DNA of 64,000 bases from Devosia rhizoryzae (GTDB lineage: Bacteria > Pseudomonadota > Alphaproteobacteria > Rhizobiales > Devosiaceae), in NCBI RefSeq assembly GCF_016698665.1, contig NZ_CP068046.1, positions 3,100,001 through 3,164,000 of the forward strand. The letters are read 5' to 3'. Shown piece by piece: positions 18,618 through 29,360 of the stretch. The position numbers were made by a program, and so were the translations under genes. The notes beneath the pieces were generated by a model, which saw nothing but the letters and a program-made list of their open reading frames with translations, was not told where the DNA came from and did no database searches. Each line of letters begins with the position of its first letter. Position 1 is the first letter of the stretch.

Positions 18618-19488
18618 GGTCTTTGAGCGCGAGTGCGGCATCGTAGACCTCCTTGCGCTTGAGGCCGAACCGCGCGGCAATGTCATCTACGGCCGCGCGA
18701 AGCGGGTGATCTCCCATGGCTTCGGTTAGCGCGGCTTGCCAGTCTTCCGCGGCAGGGGCACTCGGCTCAGCCGCGCCAGCAACGGTGATAACGGCTTCGC
18801 CTTTGGTATCGTTTTCGGCGAAGAAAGCGGCGAGTTCAGTAAGGCTGCCACGTCGGGTGCGCTCAAAACGCTTGGTGAGTTCTAGGGAGACGGCGGCTTG
18901 GCGGTTGCCCAAAACCTCCGCCATTGCCGTCAGGGTATCTGCGAGCCGGCGTGGGGACTCGTAGAAGACCAGTGTTTCACGTGAAACGGCGTATTTTTTC
19001 AGAGCATTGGCTCGGGCACCAGCCTTCGGCGGCAGAAAGCCGTGGAAAGCGAAGGCGTCCGTCGGGAGGCCAGCGACCACTAGAGCCGAGAGAAGGGCAG
19101 AAGCGCCGGGGATGGGAAATACGGGGAGGTTCTGCTCGGCCAGCGTGCGGATAAGCGGGAATCCCGGATCAGAGAGAAGCGGCGTGCCGGCATCAGAGAT
19201 AAGAGCGATCGCAGCCCCGTCGGCGATGCGATTGGCGATGTCTTCGGCCTTGTCGCGCTCGTTGTGCTCGTGGAAGGCGACGCGTTTCACGCGAATGCCG
19301 TAGTGATCGAGAAGCTTGGCGGATGTGCGCGTGTCTTCGCACAGAACTGCTTCTGCAGCGGCGAGGGTTTCGATCGCCCTTATGGTTATGTCGCGCAGAT
19401 TGCCGATCGGGGTCGCGACGACATAGAGGCCGGGAGCCAGGTCCGGCGCCGAAAACTGCGTTCCGGCGATGTAGTAGTCATGGCTCAC
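18610..19488 (-). CDS. rsmI: 16S rRNA (cytidine-1402-2'-O)-methyltransferase
   Basis: LYVVATPIGNLRDITIRA and EAVLCEDTRTSAKLL form the tetrapyrrole-methylase-like SAM domain, and ALISDAGTPLLSDPGF is the second signature. It methylates C1402 of 16S rRNA with RsmH. The 292-residue length is normal. A near-perfect parS-like sequence lies inside the gene (18973-18988). The gene is followed by and overlaps yraN. Confidence 0.95.
   Translation of the reverse strand: MSHDYYIAGTQFSAPDLAPGLYVVATPIGNLRDITIRAIETLAAAEAVLCEDTRTSAKLLDHYGIRVKRVAFHEHNERDKAEDIANRIADGAAIALISDAGTPLLSDPGFPLIRTLAEQNLPVFPIPGASALLSALVVAGLPTDAFAFHGFLPPKAGARANALKKYAVSRETLVFYESPRRLADTLTAMAEVLGNRQAAVSLELTKRFERTRRGSLTELAAFFAENDTKGEAVITVAGAAEPSAPAAEDWQAALTEAMGDHPLRAAVDDIAARFGLKRKEVYDAALALKDRD
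18973..18988. promoter_or_regulatory. parS-like site inside rsmI
   Basis: TGTTTCACGTGAAACG matches 15 of 16 bases of the ParB-binding consensus TGTTTCACGTGAAACA. It is about 41 kb from the parAB-proximal cluster and within coding sequence. Confidence 0.55.
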
Positions 19489-19501
19489 GCGTCACCTCCG
19501 T

Positions 19502-20656
19502 TCAGGCGGCAAGGTCGGCCACGACTGCATCGAGCACAGGGAAGCCCTTTTCCGTGACGCGGATATTGCCATTGGGCAGGGTTTCCACAAAGCCATAGCC
19601 TTTGAGCGCGGCGATCTGGGCCTCGGAAATACCTCGGCCTGAGATCGACATGAAGCGTGCCGGGGAGATGCCTTCCTTCATGCGCAGGCCCATGACGAGG
19701 AATTCGTCCCCCTGTTCTTCCCACGTGAGAACGTCGTCGGTGACCATGCCATGGCCCTTGGCATTGACCTTGGCGAGCCAGTCGAAGGGCATCTTTTCGG
19801 TGGCGGTAGCGTGGCGCTGGTTGTTGACCAGGAGCCGGCCATGGGCGCCGGGACCGATGCCGGCATATTCGCCATAGCGCCAATAGAGCATATTGTGGCG
19901 CGATTCCTGACCAGGTACGGCGTGATTGGAGATTTCGTAGGCGGGCATGCCGGCTGCCTTGGTCAGCTCTTGGGTGAGCTCATAGAAATCGGCGGCCAGA
20001 TCCTCGTTGGGCATCTGCAACTTGCCGGCATTGAAAAGGTCGAAGTAGCGCGTGCCCTGCTCGATGGTGAGCTGGTAAAGACTCAAGTGCCCGCGCGCCA
20101 TCCAAATGGCCTCCTTGAGCTCGTCTTCCCAATCTTCCAGCGTTTGCTTCGGACGCGCGTAGATCAGGTCAAAGGAGCTGCGGTCGAAAATCGACTGAGC
20201 GATGCGCACGGCGGCGACGGCTTCTTCCACCGTGTGACGCCGACCAAGTTCGGCGAGCGGACCGGGCCGCAGCGATTGAACGCCGAGGGAAACACGGTTG
20301 ACGCCGGCGGTGCGGAAGCCGCGGAAACGGTCCACTTCCACCGAGGTCGGATTGGCTTCGAGCGTGATTTCAGCCTTGCGGTCGATTTCCCATTCTTCCG
20401 CCACGGCATCGATGATGGCGGCTACGGCCTTAGGCGACATCAGCGACGGGGTGCCGCCGCCAAAAAAGATCGACTGCACCAGGCGGCCGGGTGAGAGCGA
20501 GGCCATATGGGCGATTTCGCGCTTGTAGCCTTCGACAAAGGCATCCTCGTCGAAAGCACCGCGATGCACATGCGAATTGAAATCGCAGTAGGGGCACTTC
20601 GAGGCGCAGAAGGGCCAGTGGATGTAAATGCCGAAGAGGTCGTTGGCGCTAGCCAT
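19502..20656 (-). CDS. hemW: HemW-like radical SAM heme chaperone
   Basis: The radical-SAM cluster motif is CASKCPYCDFNSH (C-x3-C-x2-C) after IYIHWPF, followed by IFFGGGTPSLM. A C-terminal HemN_C part contains SLYQLTIEQGTRY and NMLYWRYGEYAGIGPGAHG. It resembles coproporphyrinogen III dehydrogenase but this short form is known as the heme chaperone HemW. Start ATG 20656 overlaps the rdgB stop by 8 bases; an upstream in-frame ATG at 20698 would lie deeper in rdgB and lacks conservation. Confidence 0.92.
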   Translation of the reverse strand: MASANDLFGIYIHWPFCASKCPYCDFNSHVHRGAFDEDAFVEGYKREIAHMASLSPGRLVQSIFFGGGTPSLMSPKAVAAIIDAVAEEWEIDRKAEITLEANPTSVEVDRFRGFRTAGVNRVSLGVQSLRPGPLAELGRRHTVEEAVAAVRIAQSIFDRSSFDLIYARPKQTLEDWEDELKEAIWMARGHLSLYQLTIEQGTRYFDLFNAGKLQMPNEDLAADFYELTQELTKAAGMPAYEISNHAVPGQESRHNMLYWRYGEYAGIGPGAHGRLLVNNQRHATATEKMPFDWLAKVNAKGHGMVTDDVLTWEEQGDEFLVMGLRMKEGISPARFMSISGRGISEAQIAALKGYGFVETLPNGNIRVTEKGFPVLDAVVADLAA

Positions 20657-21293
20657 GCTCGATTTGCTCTTCGATGAACTTGGCGAATGCACGGGCACGA
20701 TGGCTCAGGCCCTGCTGTCCCGGTGACCAGTTGTTCTTGGTCTCTCGAGTCATTTCCCCGAAGGTCTGGTCGTATCCGTCGGGCATGAACATAGGATCAT
20801 AGCCATGGCCGATGTCGCCGCGCGGCGGCCAAACGAGGGTGCCGTCGCAACGGCCGACGTAAAGCACGTCGCGGCCATCAGGATGGGCAAGGCACAGGGT
20901 GGCGTTGAAGGAGGCGCGGCGCTGGCTGGGTGAATTGGCGCCGATGGCCTGGAGGGCATCCTCGACGCGCTTCATGGCGCGGCCAAAATCGCGCGGCACG
21001 CCGGCCCAGTCGGCGGTGTAGACGCCGGGTTCGCCGTTAAGCGCATCGACACAGATGCCTGAATCGTCGGAGAGCGCGAGCATGTTCGCGCCCTTGGCGG
21101 CCGCATGGGCCTTGGTGCGGGCGTTTTCGGCAAAGGTGGTGCCGGTTTCCTCGGGTTCGAGCAGGCCAAGTTCGCCAGCGGATACCAGTTCAAGGCCGAA
21201 GGGGACAAAGAGCTCGCGGAATTCGGCCAGTTTGCCGGCATTGTGGGTGGCGATGCAAAGACGCGTGCCGGGCTTGAGGCGGGGCAGGGTCAT
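20649..21293 (-). CDS. rdgB: XTP/dITP diphosphatase (non-canonical purine NTP pyrophosphatase)
   Basis: LCIATHNAGKLAEFRELF is the substrate-binding N-terminus, with ALSDDSGICVDALNGEPGVY and GHGYDPMFMPDGY as further family signatures. The enzyme removes inosine and xanthosine triphosphates from the nucleotide pool. 214 residues is normal. It lies in an rph-rdgB-hemW-like string, but a repeat element of about 200 bp separates it from rph. Confidence 0.96.
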   Translation of the reverse strand: MTLPRLKPGTRLCIATHNAGKLAEFRELFVPFGLELVSAGELGLLEPEETGTTFAENARTKAHAAAKGANMLALSDDSGICVDALNGEPGVYTADWAGVPRDFGRAMKRVEDALQAIGANSPSQRRASFNATLCLAHPDGRDVLYVGRCDGTLVWPPRGDIGHGYDPMFMPDGYDQTFGEMTRETKNNWSPGQQGLSHRARAFAKFIEEQIEHG

Positions 21294-21354
21294 TTTGCCT
21301 CCAGCGCGCGTTGAATGTCGTTCCAGATGGCGCAGTTGCGCTCCGAAAAAGACG

Positions 21355-21490
21355 CCCCCTCATCCGCCCTTCGGGCACCTTCTCCCGCGGGGGGAGAAGG
21401 GGAACCCGGTAGGTGGGGAATGCTCGACGCCTCCCCTCTCCCCTTGCGGGAGAGGGTGGATCGGGCGAAGCCCGAGACGGGTGAGGGGTT
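21355..21490. repeat. GC-rich inverted-repeat element, CCTTCTCCCGC type
   Basis: Two hairpin arms, CACCTTCTCCCGCGGGGGGAGAAGG near 21379-21402 and CTCTCCCCTTGCGGGAGAGG near 21437-21457, are flanked by CCCCTCATCCG at the left and GTGAGGGG at the right. The whole forms a large palindrome. It is related to the element at 47282-47412 and lies between tandem genes rdgB and rph. Confidence 0.8.
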
Positions 21491-21504
21491 CTTCAGCCAG
21501 CCCA

Positions 21505-22221
21505 TCATGCGGAGAGCGCCTGTTTTTGCAGGACCGACAGCTCGCCGATGCCTTTTTCGGCGAGACTCATCAGCGCTTCGAGCTCGCTGCGATCGAAGGG
21601 GGCGCCTTCGGCGGTGCCCTGGATTTCGACGAACTTGCCCGAACCGGTCATGACGAAGTTGGCGTCGGTTTCGGCTTCCACGTCTTCGAGGTAATCGAGA
21701 TCAAGGAGCGGGGTGCCGCGATAGATGCCGCAGCTGACGGCCGCCACCGAATCCTTGAGCACGACGCCCTTAGTGAGCTTGCGCTCTTCCATCCAGGCAA
21801 TGGCGTCGGCCAAGGCAACATAGGCTCCGGTAATCGAGGCGGTGCGGGTGCCGCCATCGGCTTCAAGCACGTCACAATCGAGCGTGACCTGGACTTCGCC
21901 CAAGGCCTGAAGATCGACCACAGCGCGGAGCGAGCGGCCGATGAGGCGCTGGATTTCCTGGGTGCGGCCGGACTGCTTGCCGGCGGTGGCCTCGCGACGA
22001 GTGCGCGAGCCGGTGGCGCGCGGGAGCATGCCATATTCGGCGGTGACCCAGCCCTGACCCTTGCCGCGCAGCCAGCCCGGCACGCTGGTTTCAACCGATG
22101 CGGTGACCAGGACCTTGGTATTGCCGAAGGAAACGAGGCAGGAGCCTTCGGCCTTCATGGCAACGTTTCGCTCGATCTTGACGGCTCGCATATCGGTGGG
22201 CTGACGTCCGGAAGGGCGCAT
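21505..22221 (-). CDS. rph: Ribonuclease PH
   Basis: The start [18 protein letters not shown] and the segments [29 protein letters not shown] and [19 protein letters not shown] are diagnostic. The phosphorolytic 3'-5' exoribonuclease trims tRNA 3' ends. At 238 residues it is complete. It is divergent from hrcA, as in many alphaproteobacteria, with a CtrA box in the shared gap. Confidence 0.97.
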   Translation of the reverse strand: MRPSGRQPTDMRAVKIERNVAMKAEGSCLVSFGNTKVLVTASVETSVPGWLRGKGQGWVTAEYGMLPRATGSRTRREATAGKQSGRTQEIQRLIGRSLRAVVDLQALGEVQVTLDCDVLEADGGTRTASITGAYVALADAIAWMEERKLTKGVVLKDSVAAVSCGIYRGTPLLDLDYLEDVEAETDANFVMTGSGKFVEIQGTAEGAPFDRSELEALMSLAEKGIGELSVLQKQALSA

Positions 22222-22243
22222 GGGGAATCCAGAAAATGTGCTG

Positions 22244-22259
22244 TTAACCGCCTCTTAAC
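22244..22259. promoter_or_regulatory. CtrA box TTAA-N7-TTAAC between rph and hrcA
   Basis: TTAACCGCCTCTTAAC matches the full CtrA pattern exactly. It is 22 bases upstream of the rph start and about 100 bases upstream of hrcA, so it could affect either gene. Confidence 0.6.
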
Positions 22260-22360
22260 CCTCCAGCGTCCCGCTCACAAGCTTTGGCCGCTTGGCGCTT
22301 GGCTTCTATGCGCTTAAATGAGGTCTCAAGGTTAAAGGTGACGAGTTTATTCAAACCACG

Positions 22361-23446
22361 ATGACCAGGGCTCCCGAAGATTTTTTGAGCGTGCTCAATG
22401 CCCGCAGCCAGGAGATTTTCCGGCGGCTGGTGGAGCGCTATCTCGATACCGGGGTGCCGGTCGGCTCGCGGGATTTGAGCCGGCTGCTGCAGGTGGAACT
22501 CTCGCCCGCCTCGGTGCGCAATGTCATGGCCGATCTCGAAGACCTGGGGCTGATCGCGGCGCCGCACACATCGGCCGGGCGGGCGCCAACGCAGCAGGGC
22601 CTGCGGTTCTTCGTCGATTCGATGCTCGAAGTAGGGGCGGTGGATGAAGACCATCGCAGCCAGATTTCGCGGCAGATCGAAGGCACGGCCGGGCGGGGCA
22701 AGATCGAGGATCTCTTAAGCGAAGCGAGCTCGCTCCTTTCCGGCCTCAGCCAGGGCGCGGGGGTGGTGATCGCCACCAAGGCCGACATGGTGCTCAAGCA
22801 TATCGAATTCGTGCGGCTCGATGCGACGCGGGCCATGGCCATCCTGGTCGGCCAGGATGGGCAGGTGGAAAACCGCATCCTCGACCTGCCGCCGGGATTT
22901 ACCGCCAGCGCGCTGCAGCAGGCGAGCAATTACCTGGCCCACTATGTCGTGGGCCGAACCCTCGCCGAAGCGCGGCGGGTGCTCAACGAACGACGCGCCG
23001 AGCAGCGGGCCGAACTCGACGAGCTGACGCAAAAGCTGGTGGATGCGGGGATTGCGACGCTGAGCGAGCCGGGCGGCAATGGCTCGCCCACCGTCATCGT
23101 GCGCGGCCGCGGCAATCTCATCAACGATACCATGGCCAGCGACGAACTGCTGCGCATGCGGCAGCTGTTCGACGAACTTGAAAGCAAGGATGGACTGCTG
23201 GAGCTTTTGGGCGACGCCGAGCGCGGGCAGGGGGTCCGCATCTTTATCGGCTCGGAGAACAAGCTGTTTTCGCTGTCGGGCTCGTCGGTGATTCTGTCGC
23301 CCTATAAGGATGCCAACGATCGGGTCGTGGGCGTGCTTGGGGTGATTGGGCCGACGCGGCTCAACTATGCGCGGATCGTGCCGGTGGTGGATTACACGGC
23401 CAATGTCATTTCACAGATGATGGCGCGTGGGCGGCCGAAGGCTTGA
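22361..23446 (+). CDS. hrcA: Heat-inducible transcription repressor
   Basis: The N-terminal winged helix (SQEIFRRLVERYLDTGVPVGSRDLSR...LSPASVRNVMADLEDLGLI) is typical of HrcA, as is GRAPTQQGLRFFVD. The C-terminal part carries IFIGSENKLFSLSGSSVI. It represses chaperone operons through CIRCE elements; no CIRCE was noticed in this window. hrcA-grpE order is conserved in the order. 361 residues is standard. Confidence 0.95.
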   Translation: MTRAPEDFLSVLNARSQEIFRRLVERYLDTGVPVGSRDLSRLLQVELSPASVRNVMADLEDLGLIAAPHTSAGRAPTQQGLRFFVDSMLEVGAVDEDHRSQISRQIEGTAGRGKIEDLLSEASSLLSGLSQGAGVVIATKADMVLKHIEFVRLDATRAMAILVGQDGQVENRILDLPPGFTASALQQASNYLAHYVVGRTLAEARRVLNERRAEQRAELDELTQKLVDAGIATLSEPGGNGSPTVIVRGRGNLINDTMASDELLRMRQLFDELESKDGLLELLGDAERGQGVRIFIGSENKLFSLSGSSVILSPYKDANDRVVGVLGVIGPTRLNYARIVPVVDYTANVISQMMARGRPKA

Positions 23447-23509
23447 AGTTTGAGCCTGTCTGGCCGATATGGCGGGCAGAACCCTTAATCGTTTACGGAA
23501 GAAGACAAG

Positions 23510-24091
23510 ATGAGCGACGAAAACGCCGCCCAGGGCGAAACGCCGGACCTCGACCTGCCGGAAACCGAAACCGCGGAAGTCGATCCCGTCGAAGCGCTGC
23601 AGGCTGAAAATGCCGAGCTCAAGGACCGGGTGCTGCGCACCGTCGCCGAGATGGAAAACCTGCGCAAGCGCACCGAGCGCGATGTTTCCGACACCCGCTC
23701 TTATGCAATTGCCGGCTTTGCGCGCGACATGCTCTCGGCCACCGACGCGCTGAGCCGGGCCCTGCTGGTGATCCCGCAGGAAACCCGCGACACGGCAGAA
23801 GGCACGCTCAAGAGCCTTATCGAAGGGCTGGAACTGGCCGAACGCGAGATGCAGCGCCTTTTGGGCAAGCATGGCGTCAAGCCGATCGAAGCGGCCGGCC
23901 AGAAGTTCGACCCCAACAAGCACCAGGCCATGTTCGAAGTGCCGAACCCCAATGTGCCGGAAGGCACGGTGGTGCAGGTGGTGCAGCAGGGTTTTGCGAT
24001 TGGCGAACGGGTATTGCGTCCGGCCATGGTCGGGGTCGCCAAGGGCGGCAGTGCCGGTGGCGGGGACGAGGGCGTCGACAAGAGCGCTTGA
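23510..24091 (+). CDS. grpE: Nucleotide exchange factor for DnaK
   Basis: An acidic N-terminus is followed by a long coiled coil ([28 protein letters not shown]) and the beta domain with KHQAMFEV and [26 protein letters not shown], the GrpE signature. It releases ADP from DnaK. The gene ends in a terminator and then a repeat element. Confidence 0.97.
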   Translation: MSDENAAQGETPDLDLPETETAEVDPVEALQAENAELKDRVLRTVAEMENLRKRTERDVSDTRSYAIAGFARDMLSATDALSRALLVIPQETRDTAEGTLKSLIEGLELAEREMQRLLGKHGVKPIEAAGQKFDPNKHQAMFEVPNPNVPEGTVVQVVQQGFAIGERVLRPAMVGVAKGGSAGGGDEGVDKSA

Positions 24092-24098
24092 AGTTGAA

Positions 24099-24124
24099 GG
24101 GGGCGTCCGGTGGGCGCCCTTTTT
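24099..24124 (+). terminator. Rho-independent terminator after grpE
   Basis: GGGCG and CGCCC pair around a short loop (24101-24119), followed by TTTTT. Confidence 0.65.
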
Positions 24125-24146
24125 GTTCGCTGGGTTTGGGTTTGGG

Positions 24147-24276
24147 GCCCACCCCCACCCGGCCTCCTCCTTCAGGAGGGGGAGGGGTGGGCTGGTGGCA
24201 TTCACATATCTAGTCCCGCCCACCGCTTTGGCTCCTCCCCCGCCTTACGGGGGAGGTGGGGTGGGGGTTTGTTTCT
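24147..24276. repeat. GC-rich inverted-repeat element, CCCCCACCC type
   Basis: The left arm CCCACCCCCACCCGGCCTCC plus a CTCCTT/AGGAGG hairpin is mirrored on the right by CTCCCCCGCCTTACGGGGGAGG and GTGGGGTGGGGG. It separates convergent grpE and pncA. Confidence 0.85.
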
Positions 24277-24907
24277 AACCGAGGATCTCGCGGCTCTGCA
24301 CGCGCTCGACGCCGGCGTCCGTCATGTCAGTCCAGGCCTGCTCGAGCGATCCGTTCGAATCAATGGCACGCGTTGCGTCCTCGATGACCGTGACGTCGAA
24401 CCCGCCTGCGGCTGCATCGAGTGCGGTCCAGGCGACGCAGAAGTCGGTGGCGAGGCCGACCACGAAGAGGCGCCCGATGTCGCGTTCGTTGAGATAGCCG
24501 GCAAGGCCGGTCAGGGTTTCCCGATCGGCTTCCTGGAAGCCCGAATAGCTATCGATTCCGCGATTATAGCCCTTGCGGATGATGAGCTGCGCCTGTGGCA
24601 CGTCGAGGTCACGGCTAATTTCGGCGCCATGGGTGTTCCAGACGCAGTGGTCGGGCCAGAGCACCTGCGTGCCGTAGTCGAGTTCGACGGTCTCGAACGG
24701 CGTTTTGCCTTCGTGCTGGCTGGCAAAGGAGACGTGATCGGCCGGGTGCCAATCCTGGGTCAGCACCACATGCTTGAACTTTTTGGCGAGCTGGTTGATC
24801 AGCGGCACGATCTCGTCGCCGCCAGCGACGGCAAGGCTGCCATTGGGCAGGAAATCGTATTGCACATCGACGATCAGCAGCACGTCTTCAGGTTCGATCT
24901 CGATCAT
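24275..24907 (-). CDS. pncA: Nicotinamidase
   Basis: Isochorismatase-fold amidase: LLIVDVQYDFLPNGSLAV holds the catalytic Asp, TQDWHPADHVSF the metal-binding Asp/His, and VVGLATDFCVAWTALDA the catalytic Cys. It converts nicotinamide to nicotinate for NAD salvage. 210 residues is complete. Its start overlaps the pabB-pabC stop by four bases. Confidence 0.95.
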   Translation of the reverse strand: MIEIEPEDVLLIVDVQYDFLPNGSLAVAGGDEIVPLINQLAKKFKHVVLTQDWHPADHVSFASQHEGKTPFETVELDYGTQVLWPDHCVWNTHGAEISRDLDVPQAQLIIRKGYNRGIDSYSGFQEADRETLTGLAGYLNERDIGRLFVVGLATDFCVAWTALDAAAGGFDVTVIEDATRAIDSNGSLEQAWTDMTDAGVERVQSREILG

Positions 24908-26661
24908 GGATGGTCCTTTATCCAGTGGGCGGGGATCAGCCCGCGGACGGAATTGCCGAGATAGATTGCCTCGGCATGGCCTAGATCGGCAAGCGTCAGT
25001 ACGCGCTCAACAACCTCGCCGCGCGCGATCAACTCGGCGCGGAGGGTGCCCGGCAAGAGACCGGAGGAAAGTGGCGGAGTCGTGAGCTGGCCATCCAGCT
25101 CGACGAAAAGATTGGTGAACGAGCCTTCGGTCAGCTCGCCCCGCTCATTGGTGAAGACGAGCTCGTCGAGGCCGAATTCATCATGAGCGCGCTGGCGCGG
25201 CTGGTCGTAAAAGAGGCGATTAGTGGTCTTGTGCGCGAGCCACAGCATGCCGGAATCGAGTGGTTCTGGATGGATGGCGAAACGGAACGTGGCCGGGCTT
25301 GGGGGGAGGGGAACGGCGGTGAGCGCAAGGCCTGCATCCGAGAGCGTCAGGCGGACGCGCATGGCTTGGATCCAGGTTTTCGCTTCATCGAGCAGGTACG
25401 CTTCGGCGCCGCTGGCATCGAGGGCGAAATAGGCGGCGGAGTGCCGAAGTCTCGCAAGGTGGCGATCAAGGAGAAGGTAGCCGTCTTCCGGGGTCCACTT
25501 GAAGGTCTCGATCAAGGTGACGGGCAGGGCGGGGTTGGCGAGGAAGGTTAGCTTGAGCAAAGCTTCGGCATATTCGTCTTCGGCCATGCTATCGGCGACG
25601 ATGCCACCCCCAATGCCGATCTCGCCGACACCGTTGCGGATCGTTGCGGTGCGGATGGCGACGTTGAAGGCAAAATCGTTGTTGGGGGCAATATAGCCGA
25701 TGGAACCGGTATAAAGGCCGCGCGGACCGGCTTCGACTTCGTGGATGATCTCCATTGCCCGCAATTTCGGCGCCCCGGTGATCGAGCCGCAGGGGAAGAG
25801 ATTTTCGAGCACTTCCGCAATGCCGACACCGGGCTTTTTCCGCGCCTCTATGCCCGAAGTCATGGTGTGCAGGCTCGAAAAGGTCTCGACGGTGAACAGG
25901 TCGGTGACTTCGACCGAGCCGGTTTCGGCAATGCGGCCGAGATCGTTGCGCAGCAAGTCGACGATCATCAGGTTTTCGGCACGGTTCTTTTCGTCAGCGG
26001 CCAGCGCGGCACGCCCGGCCTGATCCTCGGCACGCGTCTTGCCGCGGCGCAACGTGCCCTTCATCGGCCGCGCCTTGAGCACGTCACCAGCGCCGGAAAC
26101 AAAAAGTTCCGGCGAACGGGACAGGACCCAGTGGTCACCGGCATGGATCAGCGCGCCATAGGCGGTCTTCTGGCTCTGCGCCAGCGTGCGGTAAAGCCCG
26201 ACCGGGTCGCCCCGGAGCTCAAAACCAGCCTTGAAGGTAAGGTTGACCTGATAGGTGTCGCCGGCCTCGATCAGCGTTTTTACCCGGTCGAAAGCCATGC
26301 GGTATTGCGCCAGCGTTTGCGAAGGCTGGATATCTGACGCGCTGCCTGCATTCGCTTGCGCAAGCAAGGCCGTCACATCGACCGAGACCGGTGCGCGGTA
26401 AAGCCCGAACCAGAGCAGCGGGGTCTCGCTTCGCTCCGGCAGCAGTGCACCGAGTCGTTCCTCGAACAGGAAGCCCACTTCGTATGCCAGGTATCCGGCC
26501 GCCCAGAGTCCCTCTTGTCCTGCACTCTCGAGCCGAACCAGTGCCGCCCGGGCTTCGGCGGCAGTGTGCGCGACCAGAGTCTCGACCGGCTCGGCAAAGA
26601 GCAGGTTCTGCCCCTTGGGCGAGAGATTGTCGTGGAGCAGCACGGTGCCGGGGGTCAACAT
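24904..26661 (-). CDS. PabB-PabC fusion: aminodeoxychorismate synthase component I / aminodeoxychorismate lyase
   Basis: Residues 1-370 are a chorismate-binding enzyme with ARPMKGTLRRG (the PabB-type PxKGT lysine motif), PCGSITGAPKLRAMEII and GLYTGSIGYIAP. Residues about 380-585 are a PLP fold-type IV lyase with LFYDQPR and KTTNR (catalytic Lys), NERGELTEGSFTNLF and GLLPGTLRAELI. Together they turn chorismate plus ammonia into 4-aminobenzoate for folate. Fusions of this kind are known in alphaproteobacteria. The glutaminase partner PabA is not in the window. Confidence 0.93.
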   Translation of the reverse strand: MLTPGTVLLHDNLSPKGQNLLFAEPVETLVAHTAAEARAALVRLESAGQEGLWAAGYLAYEVGFLFEERLGALLPERSETPLLWFGLYRAPVSVDVTALLAQANAGSASDIQPSQTLAQYRMAFDRVKTLIEAGDTYQVNLTFKAGFELRGDPVGLYRTLAQSQKTAYGALIHAGDHWVLSRSPELFVSGAGDVLKARPMKGTLRRGKTRAEDQAGRAALAADEKNRAENLMIVDLLRNDLGRIAETGSVEVTDLFTVETFSSLHTMTSGIEARKKPGVGIAEVLENLFPCGSITGAPKLRAMEIIHEVEAGPRGLYTGSIGYIAPNNDFAFNVAIRTATIRNGVGEIGIGGGIVADSMAEDEYAEALLKLTFLANPALPVTLIETFKWTPEDGYLLLDRHLARLRHSAAYFALDASGAEAYLLDEAKTWIQAMRVRLTLSDAGLALTAVPLPPSPATFRFAIHPEPLDSGMLWLAHKTTNRLFYDQPRQRAHDEFGLDELVFTNERGELTEGSFTNLFVELDGQLTTPPLSSGLLPGTLRAELIARGEVVERVLTLADLGHAEAIYLGNSVRGLIPAHWIKDHP

Positions 26662-26808
26662 GCGCCGGTTCTAGAGCAAACCAGCCATGGGCGTGAACTA
26701 TTTTAAGTTGTGATGCGGCAGGGCGCGAATCACCCCTTGGCGGATAAATGCGCCAATGGCAGATAATGGCCATCCGGGCGGCTCTCGCTCGGCCTGAGGG
26801 CAATTTTC

Positions 26809-27138
26809 ATGAACAAGTTCCTGCTGGGTGGCCTTGCCGCCCTTGCGCTGGTCGGCGTCGTTCCGGCCATGGCGCAAACCGTGGAATTCACGGTGATCAA
26901 CAATAGCTCGGTGGACCTCCACTATTTCTATACGACCCCGAGCAACGACAACAATTGGGGCGAGGATCTCCTGGGGGATACTGGCATCCTAGAAGCCGGC
27001 TACCAGGCGACCGCCACGATCGGCGATGGTTCGGACCAATGCCTTTATGATTTCCGCTTCGTCATGTCGGACGGCTCGGAACTGGTCGAGCCCGCCATCG
27101 ATATTTGCGAGCTGGGCAGCTACACGATCAACGACTGA
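26809..27138 (+). CDS. Small secreted protein of unknown function (109 aa)
   Basis: A clean Sec signal peptide (KFLLGGLAALALVGVVPAMAQ) precedes an 86-residue mature domain beginning VEFTVINNSSVDLHYFY and containing WGEDLL and two cysteines (CLYDF, DICELG) that could form a disulfide. The acidic, beta-rich pattern recalls small periplasmic proteins of Hyphomicrobiales that lack an assigned function. It stands alone between pabB-pabC and dnaK. Confidence 0.8.
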   Translation: MNKFLLGGLAALALVGVVPAMAQTVEFTVINNSSVDLHYFYTTPSNDNNWGEDLLGDTGILEAGYQATATIGDGSDQCLYDFRFVMSDGSELVEPAIDICELGSYTIND

Positions 27139-27209
27139 CGATCTTGCGCCGCCTGTCCGCGGGCGGCGCTCCCGCTTCCTGCACGGCCAAATTTCTCGCC
27201 TCCCTCGCG

Positions 27210-27238
27210 CTTGAAGCCCTTCGCGCACCCCCCTATAT
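27210..27238 (+). promoter_or_regulatory. RpoH-type heat-shock promoter of dnaK
   Basis: CTTG at 27210-27213 and CCTATAT at 27232-27238 with an 18-base spacer match the alphaproteobacterial sigma-32 consensus CTTG-N17/18-CYTATNT. It lies about 120 bases before dnaK. Confidence 0.75.
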
Positions 27239-27359
27239 ACGCCCCAGGCCTCGCAAGGGGCACATCCTAAACCTACGAGGGACCCGGTCGTTCGCGGCCA
27301 GAAGCTGCTTTCGCTGAAAGGGCTTCGCGGTGGGTTCGCTAAAAGAGAGGCTAGAAACA

Positions 27360-29273
<1,914 letters not shown>

Positions 29274-29294
29274 AGCGCCAAACGAATGACAAGG

Positions 29295-29321
29295 GCCCGG
29301 TGGAAACACCGGGCTTTTTTT
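29295..29321 (+). terminator. Rho-independent terminator after dnaK
   Basis: An 8-bp perfect stem GCCCGGTG/CACCGGGC with GAAA loop is followed by seven Ts. It should end most dnaK transcripts before brnT. Confidence 0.92.
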
Positions 29322-29360
29322 GTTTGTTGATCGCGATGAATAATCGTGTACGGTAATTCG

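Noticed and set aside
21355..21490. Repeated GC-rich blocks considered as a CRISPR array or group of IS ends
   Set aside because: Copies are dispersed singly between genes, are palindromic, and have no regular spacers or transposase frames.
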